Part shown: positions 1-11,628 of the stretch, piece by piece
Layout of the letters: each line of letters begins with the position of its first letter
Position numbering within the stretch: the first letter of the stretch is position 1
From: Heracleum sosnowskyi
Taxonomy: Eukaryota > Streptophyta > Magnoliopsida > Apiales > Apiaceae
Length of the DNA stretch: 64,000 nucleotides
Direction: 5' to 3'
NCBI GenBank assembly: GCA_030848705.1
Contig: CM061243.1
Location: forward strand, 1,460,001 to 1,524,000
Translations under genes and position numbers: made by a program
The notes under the pieces: model-generated
The model's input: only the letters and a program-made list of their open reading frames with translations
Told to the model about the DNA's origin: nothing
Databases searched by the model: none

Positions 1-311
1 CTAACAACACAGATTGTGAGACAAGCTCGATTTTCTTGTTATAACACAAACTGCAACTTACAAATGGAACTCACACTCTGAACATTCTCAAAGCGTGGAT
101 AGACTCAATATATAAAACCATCAAAGATTGTGGAGTTAAACCAGGACACCACCTATTCTATCTCCACTACTGCATGTACTCCTAAAAAGACTCCAACTGC
201 TATGACCTAGTCTTGCTGACTTAAAATGAATTTAAATTACAGCAACTTATTCAAATAACCAAAACAGGAATTCAAATAAATAAATAAACAAGTTCAGATT
301 ATTTCCCAACA
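1..311 (-). repeat. 3' LTR of copia copy 1 (truncated by window edge)
   Basis: This matches the LTR at 4544-4891 from its 44th base onward and ends in the same ...CCCAACA. Next to it (312-320) is the complement of a G-rich polypurine tract, as expected beside a 3' LTR. Differences from the other LTR include a 5-bp insertion near 211 and a few substitutions, which suggests a fairly recent but not brand-new insertion. Confidence 0.9.
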
Positions 312-319
312 AGCTCCCC

Positions 320-2158
320 CTAATCTGAACTTGGTTGCAGATTCTTCACGCCCAGAAGCTCACGCATTCCTTCGAACTTAGCTCTTGACAATGCTTTAGT
401 AAGAACGTCAGCTCGCTGCTCATTTGTGTTGATATGCCTGAGAACTATTTCACCTCGCTCCACACACTCGCGTATAAAATGATAGCGAATGTCAATATGT
501 TTACTCCTCCCGTGAAATACCGGATTCTTTGCCAAATCTATTGCTGATTTATTGTCAATATAGAGCACAACCGGACCAGCCTTGATATTAGTAATCTGTC
601 TCAATAATTTATATAGCCAAATGCCTGACACGCAGCAACTGTTGCTGCCATGAACTCGGACTCACAAGACGATAGTGCAACGCATTTCTGTTTCTTTGAC
701 ACCCATGTGATGAGATTTTCATTTAGGTAAAATGCCATACCTCCTGTAGACCTCCTATCATCCACGTTACCTGCTAAATCGCTGTCTGAGTATCCCGACA
801 ATAAGTAATTCCCGTCTCTTTTGGAATAGATCAACCCATACCCAAGAGTTCCATTCACATAACGTAGTATCCTCTTTGTAGTAGCCAGGTGAATCTCAGT
901 AGGCCTTTCCATGAACCTGCTAATGATACCTAAAGAGTAAGCTATATCATGCCTTGTAAAAACGAGGTACCTGAGTCCTCCCACCATGCTCTAATATTGG
1001 GTTGGATTGACAGCCCTTCCTTGTTCATCTTTATCCAGCTTCACCATGGGGTCCATAGGATATGTCACTTAATTGCACCCTGTCATCCCATCCTTTTCTA
1101 TCACTTTCTTTGCATAAGCCATATGTTTGAGCTCGATGTATCCATCCTTCTGACCAACTTCCATGCCCAGATAATAAGACAGCTTGCCCAGGTCGCTCAT
1201 GTCAAAACCGCTACTCATCTCTGTCTTGAATTTATTTATATTCTTGACGCTTGTCCCAATAATCAACAAGTCGTCTACATAGACAGCTACCACCAAGACT
1301 TCTGCTCCCTCACGTCTCGTGTAAACTGCATGTTCGTAGGGACACCTAACGAACCCCAACTCCTCCAAACACCTGCTTAAACGTGCATACCATGCCCTCG
1401 GAGCTTGACGAAGTCCGTACAACGCCTTTATTAATTTATACACCTTAAATTCTTGTCCTTTTTTCAGAAAACCCTCTGGTTGCACTACATAAACCTCCTC
1501 CTGAAGTTCACCATTTAGAAATGCAGACTTAACGTCTAAATGGTGCACCTCCCATGCATTTTTAGTTGCTAATGCAAGTAAGAGTCTCACCGTCTCGAGC
1601 CTAGTAACCGGAGCAAATACTTCATCATAGTCTACACCCTGTTGTTGAGCCTTTTGCGACCAAACGTGCTTTATACTTCACAATGTTACCATCTGCATCT
1701 TTCTTTAACTTAAATACCCACTTCAATCCAATTGCTTTGTGGCCTGCAGGCAATTCAGTTAACTCCCACGTTTTGTTTTGTTCGATAGCTTCCATTTCTG
1801 TCTTCATCGTCTTTCTCCACTCTTCCTTTTCTGCAGCCTGCTTGTACGTGTTTGGCTCATCAATTGTGATCATCATCAGCTCTTCATCCAACAACTCCAC
1901 CTCTGGTGCTTCGTTATATATATCACTAAGGAGCCTCATCTTCTTTGGCCCACTAGTTGATGACTTTGACCCACTTTGCACAGGCAACCGAGGACTCGAC
2001 TGTGTCTCTATAGACTCTCCAGAACTTCCAGCAACACTTCCAAAACCTCCTGTAGAGTGCCCAGTTGCGCGTGACGATGGTGTTTGCAATACATCTCCCT
2101 CAGAATCACTTCTCGTGTCTTCGACTTCTGATTCTCCTTCACCTTCCATTCCAACCAA
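320..2158 (-). pseudogene. copia reverse transcriptase / RNase H (frameshifted)
   Basis: The reading frame is split into four pieces. At 1625-2158 is the linker and start of RT, ending in the ARLVAKG motif. At 1069-1590 is the RT core, with LDVKSAFLNG and the catalytic YVDDLL. At 601-987 is the first part of RNase H (GYSDSDLAG, then CESEFMAATVAAC). At 320-631 is the RNase H end (DNKSAIDLAKNP, then HIDIRYHFIREC). A 5-nt loss near 1650 relative to copy 2 breaks the frame between the first two parts, and a stop near 1065 and a shift near 630 break the rest. It would make no full RT-RNase H. The family role is reverse transcription of element RNA in virus-like particles; this copy is dead. Confidence 0.9.
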
Positions 2159-2215
2159 ACTAAATGTGTTATAGCTGTGAACATGTGTACTGCCTTATGA
2201 CTGAGATTCCCATGC

Positions 2216-3592
2216 CTAACCTTTAGTCTCATCGAACACGACATCCCTATTGACTAGAACAGCTCCGTTCCTCGGGCCATAAAGGCGGTGAGCTTTTGTT
2301 CCTGGTTCACTTCCCAAATACACAGTAGCTTTACTACGATCGTCCAATTTTCTTAGACGCACGCCTGGAACTTTCATGTGGGCAACGCAGCCAAACACCT
2401 TAACATGCTGTAAACTCGGTTTCTTGTTCTTCCATGCCTCATAAGGCGTTCTCCCTGTAAGCACCCTTGTAGGCAACCGATTTAAAACATAAATCGAGTG
2501 CCTTACCGCTTCACCCCAGAATGTTGATGGTACCTTCATACCTTTCAAAAAACTCCTTGTCATAGAAACTACAGTTCTATTTCCTCTCTCCACCACTCCA
2601 TTCTGTTGTGGTGAATAAGGAGCCGTGTAATGCCTTCGAATTCCATGCTCCTCACAGTAATTCTTGAACACATTCGAGCAAAACTCTCCCCCTCGATCTG
2701 TTCTAAATACTTGCACCTTTAGATCAGGGCCATTCTCAACTGATTTTCTGAACTTCTTGAAAGCTTCAAATGCTTCATCTTTAGTTTTCAACAAATAAAC
2801 CCACATGTATCGACTAAAATCATCCACTAACAGGAGAAAGTACTTATTTCCTGCAGGTGTTTGTGGTGTGAAAGGACCACAAATATCACCATGTATCAAC
2901 TCGAGGGCTGATTTAGCACAAAACTCAGACTGAGAGGGAAAGGGTTTTCTGGGCTGTTTCGACATCAGACAACCTTCACAAATCTTCTTGGGGTGTATGA
3001 TTTTGGGCCGCCCGTAGGCCATATTTTCATTTGACATAAGCACTAAAGCAGGAAAATTCACATGACCAAGGCGAGAATGCCATAACCACGAGTTCTCTTC
3101 TGCCTTTGTCAACAAACACGCTGTCCTGCTTTCTTCAATATCAATTTTATACAATCGATTTGCTGTACGTATTACCTTCATCAACAACTTTCCTTGTTTA
3201 TCATGCACCCACAGATAATCGCCTTGCAACACAACCTTATTTCCTTCTTTGGACAATTGTCCCAGACTAATGATATTATTACAAAGTGAAGGAATGTAAT
3301 ATACCTCTTGTAGACGACGTTTTTCACCATTTTTGCAGCTGAACACAATTGATCCTTTTCCTTTGATTGTCACGGTAGATCCGTCTCCAAACCTCACTTC
3401 TCCAGTTACACTTTCGTCAAGTTCATAAAATTTGCTTCTTTGGCCGGTCATATGATTGCTGGCACCATTATCTAGATACCAGGTACTCGAGTCTGCAATC
3501 TTGCCTCTGTTTTGATTCAGTTCAGGTACAACACCCGTCTCATTCAACATTATCATGTCCTCTGTCTTCCTTTCACCATATTCAGCCACCAA
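2216..3592 (-). pseudogene. copia protease-integrase part of pol
   Basis: This open stretch of 458 codons begins just after the gag zinc knuckle. It contains the protease motif WYLDNGASNHMTG (active-site D with N in place of the usual S), the gag-pre-integrase zinc-binding region (WHSRLGHVNFP, then CEGCLMSKQ), and the integrase core: first Asp in HGDICGPF, second in RTDRGGEF, Glu in QQNGVVERGN. It ends at a stop right after VVFDETKG, where the related element at 13349-18177 continues, so the frame is lost before RT. No Met start is expected because the family makes one polyprotein. Confidence 0.88.
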
Positions 3593-4500
3593 TAGTGCAG
3601 GTTCATCACCATCTGCATCGGCCTGTGTCAGATGTACCTCTGGCCTTTGATCTCTTTCTCGTTTGGTTTTTTTGCATTCACCTGCATAATGCCCATATCC
3701 TTGACAATTGTAACACCTAACTCGACTTTTATCCCGAACCCAACGATTCTTTGCATTTGAAGACCCCTCTATTCCAACTTTGTTGACTCGTTTTTGCTAC
3801 TCCTCTCGCGTGAACAACAGTTTTTTCTCAGCTCCTCCCTCTTCACCCATTCATCCTCTGTCAGTAATAATTGATCTCCACTTGTCCCAATCCCAGTTTG
3901 TCCCTTCATTCTTTCTTCATGTGCCTTAAGGGACCCGATCGTTTCTTCTACGAACATTTTCTCCAAGTTGCCAAATTGTTCTATTGTGGAAGAAATTTGC
4001 AAAAATTTTGCTGGAACCGCACGAAGCAGCTTTTTCACAACATAGCTTTCTTTCACTTCTTCTCCTAACGCACGAATATTTGACACAACTCCATTCAGCT
4101 TCACATAGAAATCGTCCAGTTGATCAGTATCTTTCATGCTCATCACCTCGAACTCTGCTTTTAGTGTCTGAATTTTCGCCTGCTTCACACGATCTGGTCC
4201 TTGACACATGGTCTTAATTGCATCCCAAGCGTCTTTGGCAGTCTTTTTATCAGTTATAGACAACAAAACGTTCTCAGGTATTCCTTGATAGATCATAGCC
4301 AGGGCCACTTTATCCATCTTTCCATCAACCGCGTTCTTTGGATCAGTGGGCTCAACCGTCTCCCACACACTATGTGCTTGCATAAACACACACATTTTCA
4401 TGGACCAAGCAGTAAAATTCTCCCTCGTCAAAGTTGGATAACTCAACCCAACTGAACCACTCTTAAGTTTGGTCACGTCCATTGCTGTCCCTGTTGACAT
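3593..4500 (-). pseudogene. copia gag (UBN2-type) with zinc knuckle, frameshifted
   Basis: It starts with ATG at 4500 (MSTGTAMDVTKL). The body is the plant copia gag type (YPTLTRENFTAWSMKM, then AIYQGIPE-like and ESYVVKKLLRAVPAKF motifs). The 243-codon frame ends at 3769 after a shift in an A-run near 3820. In the other frame the sequence continues through an in-frame TAG to a CCHC knuckle (CYNCQGYGHYAGEC) near 3690-3730. Gag would form the particle and bind RNA; this copy cannot make the full protein. Confidence 0.87.
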
Positions 4501-4543
4501 ACACCAGGCTCACACTCACACAACTTCGAGCTCCGATACGAAA

Positions 4544-4891
4544 TGTAGAGAAACTAGAGTTATATGTATGTATATAAGTGCAAAACTAACAACACAGATT
4601 GTGAGACAAGCTCGATTTTCTTGTTAGAACACAAACTGTAACTTACAAATGGAACTCACACTCTGAACATTCTCAAAGCGTGGATAGACTCAATATATAA
4701 AACCATCAAAGATTGTGGAGTTAAACCAGGACACCACCTATTCTATCTCCACTACTGCATGTACTCCTAAAAAGACTCCAACTGCTATGACCTAGCTGAC
4801 TTAAAATGAATTTAAATTACAGCAACTTATTCAAATAATCAAAACAGGAATTCAAATAAATAAATAAACAAGTTCAGATTATTTCCCAACA
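4544..4891 (-). repeat. 5' LTR of copia copy 1 and adjacent primer-binding site
   Basis: This 348-bp repeat starts TGTAGAGAAA and ends CCCAACA on the plus strand, giving TG...CA ends. Immediately left (about 4526-4543) the minus strand reads CGTATCGGAGC, close to the usual plant initiator-Met tRNA site TGGTATCAGAGC. The base after the LTR begins CATAT, the 5-bp target sequence seen on both sides of copy 2. Confidence 0.9.
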
Positions 4892-6913
4892 CATATTTTA
4901 TGTGTTAATTTGTGAATACATTATATAATAATTTAAGAACTTTATTTTAAAAAGTAAAAATATGTATCGGTTTCGTATCACAAAAATAACACACATGGAT
5001 AAATATATACCAGCAATACAAATTTAATCACTTCAAGAAGTAGATTAATTATCAAGATTTACCCATTTCCTTAAGTGTATTACTTCATTTCCACAAGCAA
5101 ATTTAGCAAAACTAAGGTTGATAAATTTATTCTAGTTGGGCTAGATCGAAAGCGACAAGTAAAAGGTTTACAAATGTAATTGAAAATGTTTGTTCAATAT
5201 CCAAAATAGAAGGTCTCAAGCATAACAGACATAACGGAAAATGTAGAAAAAATTACTATTACAAGGCCACTTTTAATAAGGCATGAAATCCATTCAACCA
5301 TGCAGTAAGCTCAAGTCTCAAGCAGCTTACTCAGCATCCCTCAGCTTCTGGAGTTGCTCCCTGAGCTCATCAAGATCTGCCTTGGTTTTTTCCATCCTTT
5401 CTTCTAGCCTCTGAAACCCAGTTTTCACAGACTTAGAGGGCCTTGGTCGTTCAGGAGAAGAATTAGCCTGCAAATTATCATAAACATAATGCCCATCAAC
5501 TTTTAGTCACACAAATATATATAAGAAAAAATAATGAAAATTTTCTTCAACAAACTACATTTAAAACCAGAAGGCTTGATCTTACATCATCACCATGTCT
5601 ATCCTCTTGATCAGGTACTGGAACCCTGTTCTGCTTATCCTTCAGTATAAGGAGTTTGGGATTGGAAGGATGTTCACAAAAGTTCTCTCTAAATCCTTCC
5701 TTCACAGGTTGAGGCACTTTTTTACAGACTTTAATAATTCCTTTCACATTTGCTAAATGGTATTTCAGTCTTGCAACTCCTTGGACTGTATGTGAGCAAT
5801 AATTACACACGGCATAGGCTCTTTTACCCTTGACAATCTTTTTGCCGTGCTCCCATGCAAAGTCCATTTGTGTATCATTCACTACAGAGAGAATTCTTTA
5901 GATTTACGAATAATCATCACTACATATATATATAACAATGAAAGAATAATAAAAAAAATATAATTGTGTGTGTTTTGTTTTTTCTACGAGCTAGATGTAA
6001 TAGAGTGATGGAGACTGGAGATAATAAACACCCAACCAGAGGTTCAGATATGTAAATAATTAATCTGCAACCATATAACAAGTAAAGATGCAAATAATTA
6101 ATCAAATATTGATCGATATTAGGGTAAATTGAACTGTTAAATGTATGAAGAGGCTTAGATATAAAATCGAGAATGATAAAGGGGCACAAATTTAATAGAA
6201 ACAAATAGTAATATAACACTTCAGAGAAACAAAATAAAGTTATAAAATTGATGTAAAATTTAAACTTACTGATTGGAAATGAAGGTGATAGAGACGGAAG
6301 ACACTGAATTAAGGCCCTGCAAGGAGATGTGAGGACGATGTATATAATCAATCTGTAAGAAAGAACAGGTAAAGATGCATAAATTTCAATTGATTTCGTG
6401 ATGAATTGAAAGGTTCAATGTTTGAAGAGGCTTAGAAGAAAGGAAGATGTATACAATTACACAATTAGGCTATATGAAAGGTAAAGATGTAACAAACAGA
6501 AATGTTGCTGCGGCGGAGATGTTACACTAAACATATCTTACAGTTATAGGAGATAGTTAGAAAGGGGCTAATTAGGGTTTAGATATTACCGTCATATTTT
6601 ATTATATTAATTTACACGTCATATTTTATCATTTCCGTTACTAACTAATTTCAAATAAAATATGTTGGATATTATTATATTCGATGTCCATGCATGTTTA
6701 AATAGAATTCAACTTTTTAAATTATTTTCTTGCCTATGCTAATTCAATTGTCTATATGTGATGACCATTTATGTTCATTTTAAATAGAGCAAAACATATC
6801 TTGAAAAATGATCAGAAAAATAGCTTATCAAATATTAAAAACAAACATAAAATTAGGGTTCTTAAAAAAAATCCTAAAATAATGATTTAACGAACACTAA
6901 AAAATAAAGAAAA
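4892..6913. repeat. Duplicated block, unit A
   Basis: About 2 kb nearly the same as 30535-32560 (unit C) and 47721-49680 (unit D). It contains the BED/coiled-coil gene (minus strand) with its AT-rich upstream region at 5883-6600. The match to unit C stops abruptly at 6913, where a Helitron-like end begins. I see no other gene in 5883-6913; the open frame at 5920-6351 is hydrophobic, starts in a poly-AT tract and resembles nothing known. Confidence 0.8.
5327..5882 (-). CDS. Small BED zinc finger / coiled-coil protein, unit A copy
   Basis: Two exons give a 145-residue protein. Exon 1 (5882 down to 5586, 99 codons) starts MNDTQMDFAWEHGKKI and carries a BED-type zinc finger: CNYC, then RLKYHLANVKG and a Cys in IKVCKKV. 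Exon 2 (5467 down to 5327, 46 codons) is a charged heptad-like segment (LEERMEKTKADLDELREQLQ) predicted to form a coiled coil. The donor GTAAGA and acceptor TTTGCAG fit plant splice rules and keep frame. BED fingers bind DNA and are typical of hAT transposase N-termini and derived host proteins; no hAT catalytic domain is present. It may be a fragment of a hAT transposase or a domesticated gene. Function unknown. Confidence 0.6.
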
Positions 6914-9171
6914 CTAGTACTTGTTTGCCCCGGCTTCGCCCGGATTTTGGAACCATGAAAGTGTATTAGCTTTACCAACTTTATATAACTTTATATACAA
7001 AATTATAATTTAGATTAGTGAATTAAAGTTGTATGCTTTAATTTAGTTTAAGGTTTAATGTGTGTAACAATTTTAAATATAAATATTAAAAGTGAAATGT
7101 TATATCTCAAAGTATAACATTTATATTTTATTTTTTTACTTATTGTAATAATATTTTATTTCTTGTGATTACAAAAGAAGATTTTTAAAATTTAGATTAG
7201 TGTAAAAATATAATATAATTTACATTTTATTATAATACAATAGTATATTAAGTTTAGTTGGTCTTATATAATATTTTTGTTTTGAGTAATTTTTTTCAGA
7301 AAAAATTATAATAAGAATTGTTAAAATTATAAAATTAATTCTGTACACAAAATTGTTATTTAACAGTTACTGCATATGTTTGTAATTAGACTTTTCAAAA
7401 TATGATGTATTAGTTGGTGTTTAAGATATTTATACATAAACTGTAATTTAAGGGCAACAAACTATTAAATAATATACTGTTTTAATTTATATTATGCTTT
7501 AGCACAAAGTTGTTTATGAACTTTTGTTCCAGTAAATATATAAACTCAATCTTTCAAAAAGAGTACATAAATACAAAAAATATAAGATATATTTAATTGA
7601 TAATATTAGTTTATTTTGTTTCTTTTGTCTTAAAAAATTAGTAGAATCCATTTAAAATAGAAAGTTGTTAAGTTTAAGATGTTACTATATAAATTTTACA
7701 AAATCTAAATTGATAATCTAATAGTAGTAAAAGTGAATTTTGTATTATTTAGATTTAGTTTAGAAAAAAAAACAGTTAATGATAATTATTAAAAACTCAC
7801 ACTAAAAGGTGGAATAATGCATAGCTTATGTTAAGTGTTGATAATTGAGAAAAATAATTGTAGTAAGCCAATAATTGTTTTAAATGAAACTTTGCATTTT
7901 AAATTTTAAAAATGTATTCTTGTTAAATATTTTATTGGCAAAATGTGTTGAGTTATTAATAGCTTGGGTTGTTTGTAATGATTAGTGTGTATACATGTAG
8001 GTGTCCTTTTGTTTATGTTAGAATTATTTTGATGTTATAAATAGATAAAACGGGAACCATGAAAATTATGAAATTGTATTAGCTTTAACAACCTTATATA
8101 CAAAGTTATAATTTAGATTAGTAAATTAAAGTAGTATGCTTAAATTTAGTTTAAAGTTTTATATGTGTAACAATTTTAACGATATGATAACTATTAAAAG
8201 TGAAATATTATATCTCAAAGTATAACATTTATATTTTATTTTGTAATTTATTGCAATAGTGTTTTATTTCTTGTGATTACAAAAGATGATGTTGAAATTT
8301 TAGATTAGTGTAAAAATATAATATAATTTACACCTTTATTATAATACAATAGTATATTAAGTTTAGTTGGTCCTATATAATAGTTTCATTTAATTCTTTT
8401 CAGAAAAAATTATAATAAGAATTGTTAAAAGTATAAAAATTAATTTTGTACACAAAATTAATTTTTATACTTTTACATTTGACTTTTCAAAATAGTTACT
8501 GAGTTACTACAGATTTTGACATTTGACTTTTCAAAATATAATGTAGTAGTTGGTTTTTAATTAAGATATTTATACATAAACTTTTTAATATAAAAAATTG
8601 TAATTTAAGGGCAACAAACTATTAAATAATATACTGTTTTAATTTATATTACGGTTTAGCACAAAGTTGACATAAATACTAAGATATATTTAATTGTTAA
8701 AGATAATTATTAAAAACTCATTTTAAAAGGTGGAATAATGCATATTAAAAAGTTATAATTTATGAAGTGAGAAGGTGTTAAATACTTGGAAGCTTATGTA
8801 AAGTGTTGATAATTGAGAAAAATAATTGTTTTAAATGAAACTTTGTATTTTAAATTTTAAAAGTGTATTCATATCAAGTGTTAGCTTGGGTTGTTTGTAA
8901 TGATTAGTTGGTGTATATACCTAGTGTCTTTTTATTTAGGTTAGAACTATTTTGATGTCATAAATAGACAAAACCGGAACCATGAAATTATGAAATTGTA
9001 TTGGTATAATTTAGATTAGTAAATTAAAGTAGTATGCTTAAATTTAGTTTAAAGTTTTATATGTGTAACAATTTTAACGATATGAAAACTATTAAAAGTG
9101 AAATATTATATCTCAAAGTATAACATTTATATTTTATTATGTACTTTATTGCAATAGTGGTTTATTTCTTG
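6914..9171 (-). mobile_element. Helitron-like 3' end with internal direct repeats
   Basis: Read on the minus strand the left edge ends in a GC-rich hairpin-forming CCGGGCGAAGCCGGGG, a short spacer, then CTAG followed by host T. This is the hallmark of a Helitron 3' terminus. Comparison with unit C shows the host sequence is interrupted exactly there, between A and T. Inside are three partial direct repeats that each start with GGAACCATGAAA (6949, 8053 and 8976; spacing about 1104 and 923 bp), all very AT-rich and without coding potential. The other end is not visible: I do not find the unit-C flank resuming in this window, and the repeat homology stops near 9171. Confidence 0.6.
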
Positions 9172-9308
9172 TACTTTATAAAGTTTTCCGAACTAGAAGC
9201 AGCATTAATGCGGTAATATTTATTTACTTATTTACTACTAGAACTTTGAGAACTATATGTAGCGGACTTGGGTTTCATACTGCTAATTCTGTTAATTCGC
9301 CTTTACAG

Positions 9309-9786
9309 AGCAGTTAGATCTTATAATGCTCAAACAGGAAGGGTAAACAAAAATCCCAAAGTTCAATATCTTAGTGTAAGTATATGTGCACACTTTGTCT
9401 TTGTCTTTAGTAAGTTTTTTGTAGTTATTTGTTTTTCATTTTTTACCCACTGATCCAATGTATTGTTGAAATAGGGATCCCCAAAACAACCGGGTGGAAC
9501 CGAATGCGGTTATGTTGTTATGCGCTATATGAAGGATATCTTCGAAGACAAGGAAATGAAATTCATAGCCAAGGTATGCTTTAATTTGTGGTTTTAAATT
9601 GGATGTAGTTGTTTAATCTGCACACTTTAGAAAAAATACATTTTTTAAAAATGCTAACATTTGCTTCGATTTTACTTTTCTGACTGTTTATAGTGGGCCG
9701 CTAAGACTAGAAAGTCTTACAAAAGGGAGGAGCTGGATGACGTGCGTTTCGAGACTCTTGGTCATGTCCAAGGATTCGTGTACTAG
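9309..9786 (+). pseudogene. C-terminal remnant of a Ulp1-like (C48) cysteine protease
   Basis: Three exons can be read in frame. Exon 9309-9375 encodes YNAQTGRVNKNPKVQYLS, exon 9475-9573 encodes GSPKQPGGTECGYVVMRYMK with the catalytic Gln and Cys of Ulp1/SENP proteases, and exon 9694-9786 encodes the C-terminus ending FVY-stop. Splice sites are AG/GT at each border. The N-terminal half with the catalytic His and Asp is missing. Such Ulp1-like genes are typical passengers of plant CACTA elements and the exon layout matches the remnant at 24420-24696. The sequence from 9787 to about 10200 looks like an untranslated tail, and 9172-9308 shows no other gene. Confidence 0.7.
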
Positions 9787-10204
9787 ATTATTAACGAGTA
9801 CTACTAGCTAGCTGCCTTTATTCTCTACTCTACTATCATGTGAAATTCAACCCAAAAAGTTTGGTTTCTTTTGTTGGTTTTCTGGGTATAGTCTACTTTT
9901 GTAATCTTTTCAAGGTGGATGATATGTAGAATGTGGATGAATTTGGTAAATGATATGTTATTGAAGATGGTATGTAAGGATTGGAATTCTCAGATAAGAT
10001 GTCATGGCTAAGGATTTTTGTTGAATGTGGTTTTTGTTATTTATTTGCGACCATTATAGTTTGTTCTTGTTTTCGGAAAGGTTTTGGTATTTTATGGTAT
10101 TGAATTAGGTTGATATTGTTATTCAATTATACATCAGTTAAATGCAATGAAATGAATAAACTGATGTAATATAAACAAAACATCATCGTTTTTTCTTTGT
10201 AGAA

Positions 10205-10830
10205 CCGATGTTAAAGATCATACAGGAGCTGTCATGTAGAGTCTTAGACATCAGTTTTGGACTGGTGTCTTTATTATTAGACATCGGTTGTGCACTGATT
10301 TGTAGAGTCTTAGACATCAGTTGTGGACTGGTGTCTTTATTCTTAGACATCGGTTGTGCACTGATTTATTTACTCTTAGATATCGGTTGTGCACTGATGT
10401 CTTTATTCTTAGACATCCATTGTGCACTGATGTCTTTACATTCTTAGACATCAGTTGTAGACTTACATTCTTAGACATCGATTGTAGACTGATGTCTTTA
10501 CATTCTTAGACATCATTTCTGTTGACAACCTCATGTCTATATATGTTTATAACATCGTTTTGTAACTACTTATCGATGTAAATACATATTTATACCTTGT
10601 GTATGATACATTTAAATTCATAACAATTTCTTAGGATATAAATACTGAAAAGATACCAAGTCCTTGCAAATTTAAAGTTGACGAATATACATCAGTTTGT
10701 TGCAACTAAATGATGTGAAAAGATAGTTAAGACATCGGGTAAAAACCGATGTCAAAGCTCTAGACCTTTCTCTACACCCACCAAGACATCGGTTGAAAAA
10801 TTGGCAGACATCAGTTTTCAGTAATTGAAC
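10205..10830. repeat. Subterminal-type repeat cluster, likely CACTA remnant
   Basis: Many copies of a short word around AGACATCGGTTGTGCACTGA occur in both orientations, for example 10245-10520, then in looser form to about 10820. About six near-tandem copies of 35-45 bp sit at 10250-10510. Clusters like this lie just inside the ends of plant CACTA elements and bind the TnpA-type protein. The terminal CACTA motif itself is not visible here. The open frames at 10208-10447 and 10321-10509 are by-products of the repeat. From 10831 to 11218 I see no gene. Confidence 0.55.
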
Positions 10831-11218
10831 TGAAATTAAAGATTTTAACACTTGGGGGAAATCAAACAATAGAACCCTAATATATATATAGACCGTGTAA
10901 GCATTCATGTCAATTATAGCCGTTACATAGCAGATGACATCCACGTAATCTAAAAACAACCGTTGCAATACACGTAATTGGGCCACGTAATGTTTTCCGT
11001 CAAGTCAACTGGTCAACTCTAACGGTGTGTCATTATCGTCCACCAGAGTGGTACAATTGATACCCCGATAACTAGAGTGAAGATTTTGATACATGGCCTT
11101 CACTTTAGTGACTACTTTGATACTTAACCCTTAAAACTATGTATTTCCGTGATATAAAAGTATTTTTATTTCAATTACGTTTAGTTGTAAAGAGATTATA
11201 TTAAAATATTGAACTTAT

Positions 11219-11628
11219 GACGGAATACATATCCGTCGTAAGTTGAGAACGACGACGTTTTTTGCTCTAAAAAACGTTAATTTACTTTTCACTTAAATTT
11301 AATTTACTTTTCACTTCTTTTTTCAATTGTTTGGCGCTAAATTTTATTAATAAAATAATTAATTTACGACATAAATGTTTTTCATTTGTAATTCTGTCAT
11401 AAGTTCGGCACAGCCGAAAATTCCGTCGTAAGTTTTTCGTCGTAAATGGTCAGATTAACGACGGATTTGTAATTCCGTCATAAGTTCGGCACGCCTAACA
11501 ATTCCGTCGTAAGTTTTTCGTCGTAAATGGTTAGATTTAGGACATATTTGTAATTCTGTCATAAGTTTGGCGCGCCCATCGGTTCCGTCATAAGTTTTCT
11601 GTCGTAAATGGTCATATTTGTTATAGTG
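11219..11628. mobile_element. Right end of a CACTA-type element
   Basis: The right edge reads TTGTTATAGTG, the complement of CACTATAACAA, a CACTA-type terminus. Inside are three near-tandem units of about 80 bp starting near 11391, 11471 and 11552, each containing TCCGTCGTAAGTTTTTCGTC-like words, plus shorter copies at 11219-11260. No left end is recognisable, so this is a truncated or decayed piece. Confidence 0.55.

Larger units (their letters stand above)
1..4891 (-). mobile_element. Ty1/copia LTR retrotransposon, copy 1 (left end cut by window edge)
   Basis: Read on the minus strand this is 5' LTR (4544-4891), primer site, gag, protease, integrase, reverse transcriptase, RNase H, polypurine tract and 3' LTR (1-311). 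The order PR-INT-RT-RH is diagnostic of copia elements. The coding region is broken by several frameshifts and stops, so the copy is not autonomous. It is a close relative of the copy at 18664-30534 and sits at the same place in a duplicated flank: the sequence right of both copies is the same and starts CATAT, while an empty version of that site lies near 47716. The insertion therefore probably predates the duplication. About 43 bp of the left LTR lie outside the window. Confidence 0.93.

Noticed and set aside
1683..2174. Long plus-strand frame opposite RT, with counterparts in copy 2
   Set aside because: It is the shadow of the minus-strand pol frame and has no motif of its own.
5920..6351. 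143-codon frame also present at 31564-31995 and partly at 48814-49182
   Set aside because: It is conserved only because the whole block is duplicated; it is hydrophobic, AT-driven and in unit D it is already shifted.
10208..10509. Frames with repeated LDIGCALI motifs
   Set aside because: Direct translation of the 35-45 bp repeat cluster; repeated peptide only mirrors the DNA repeat.
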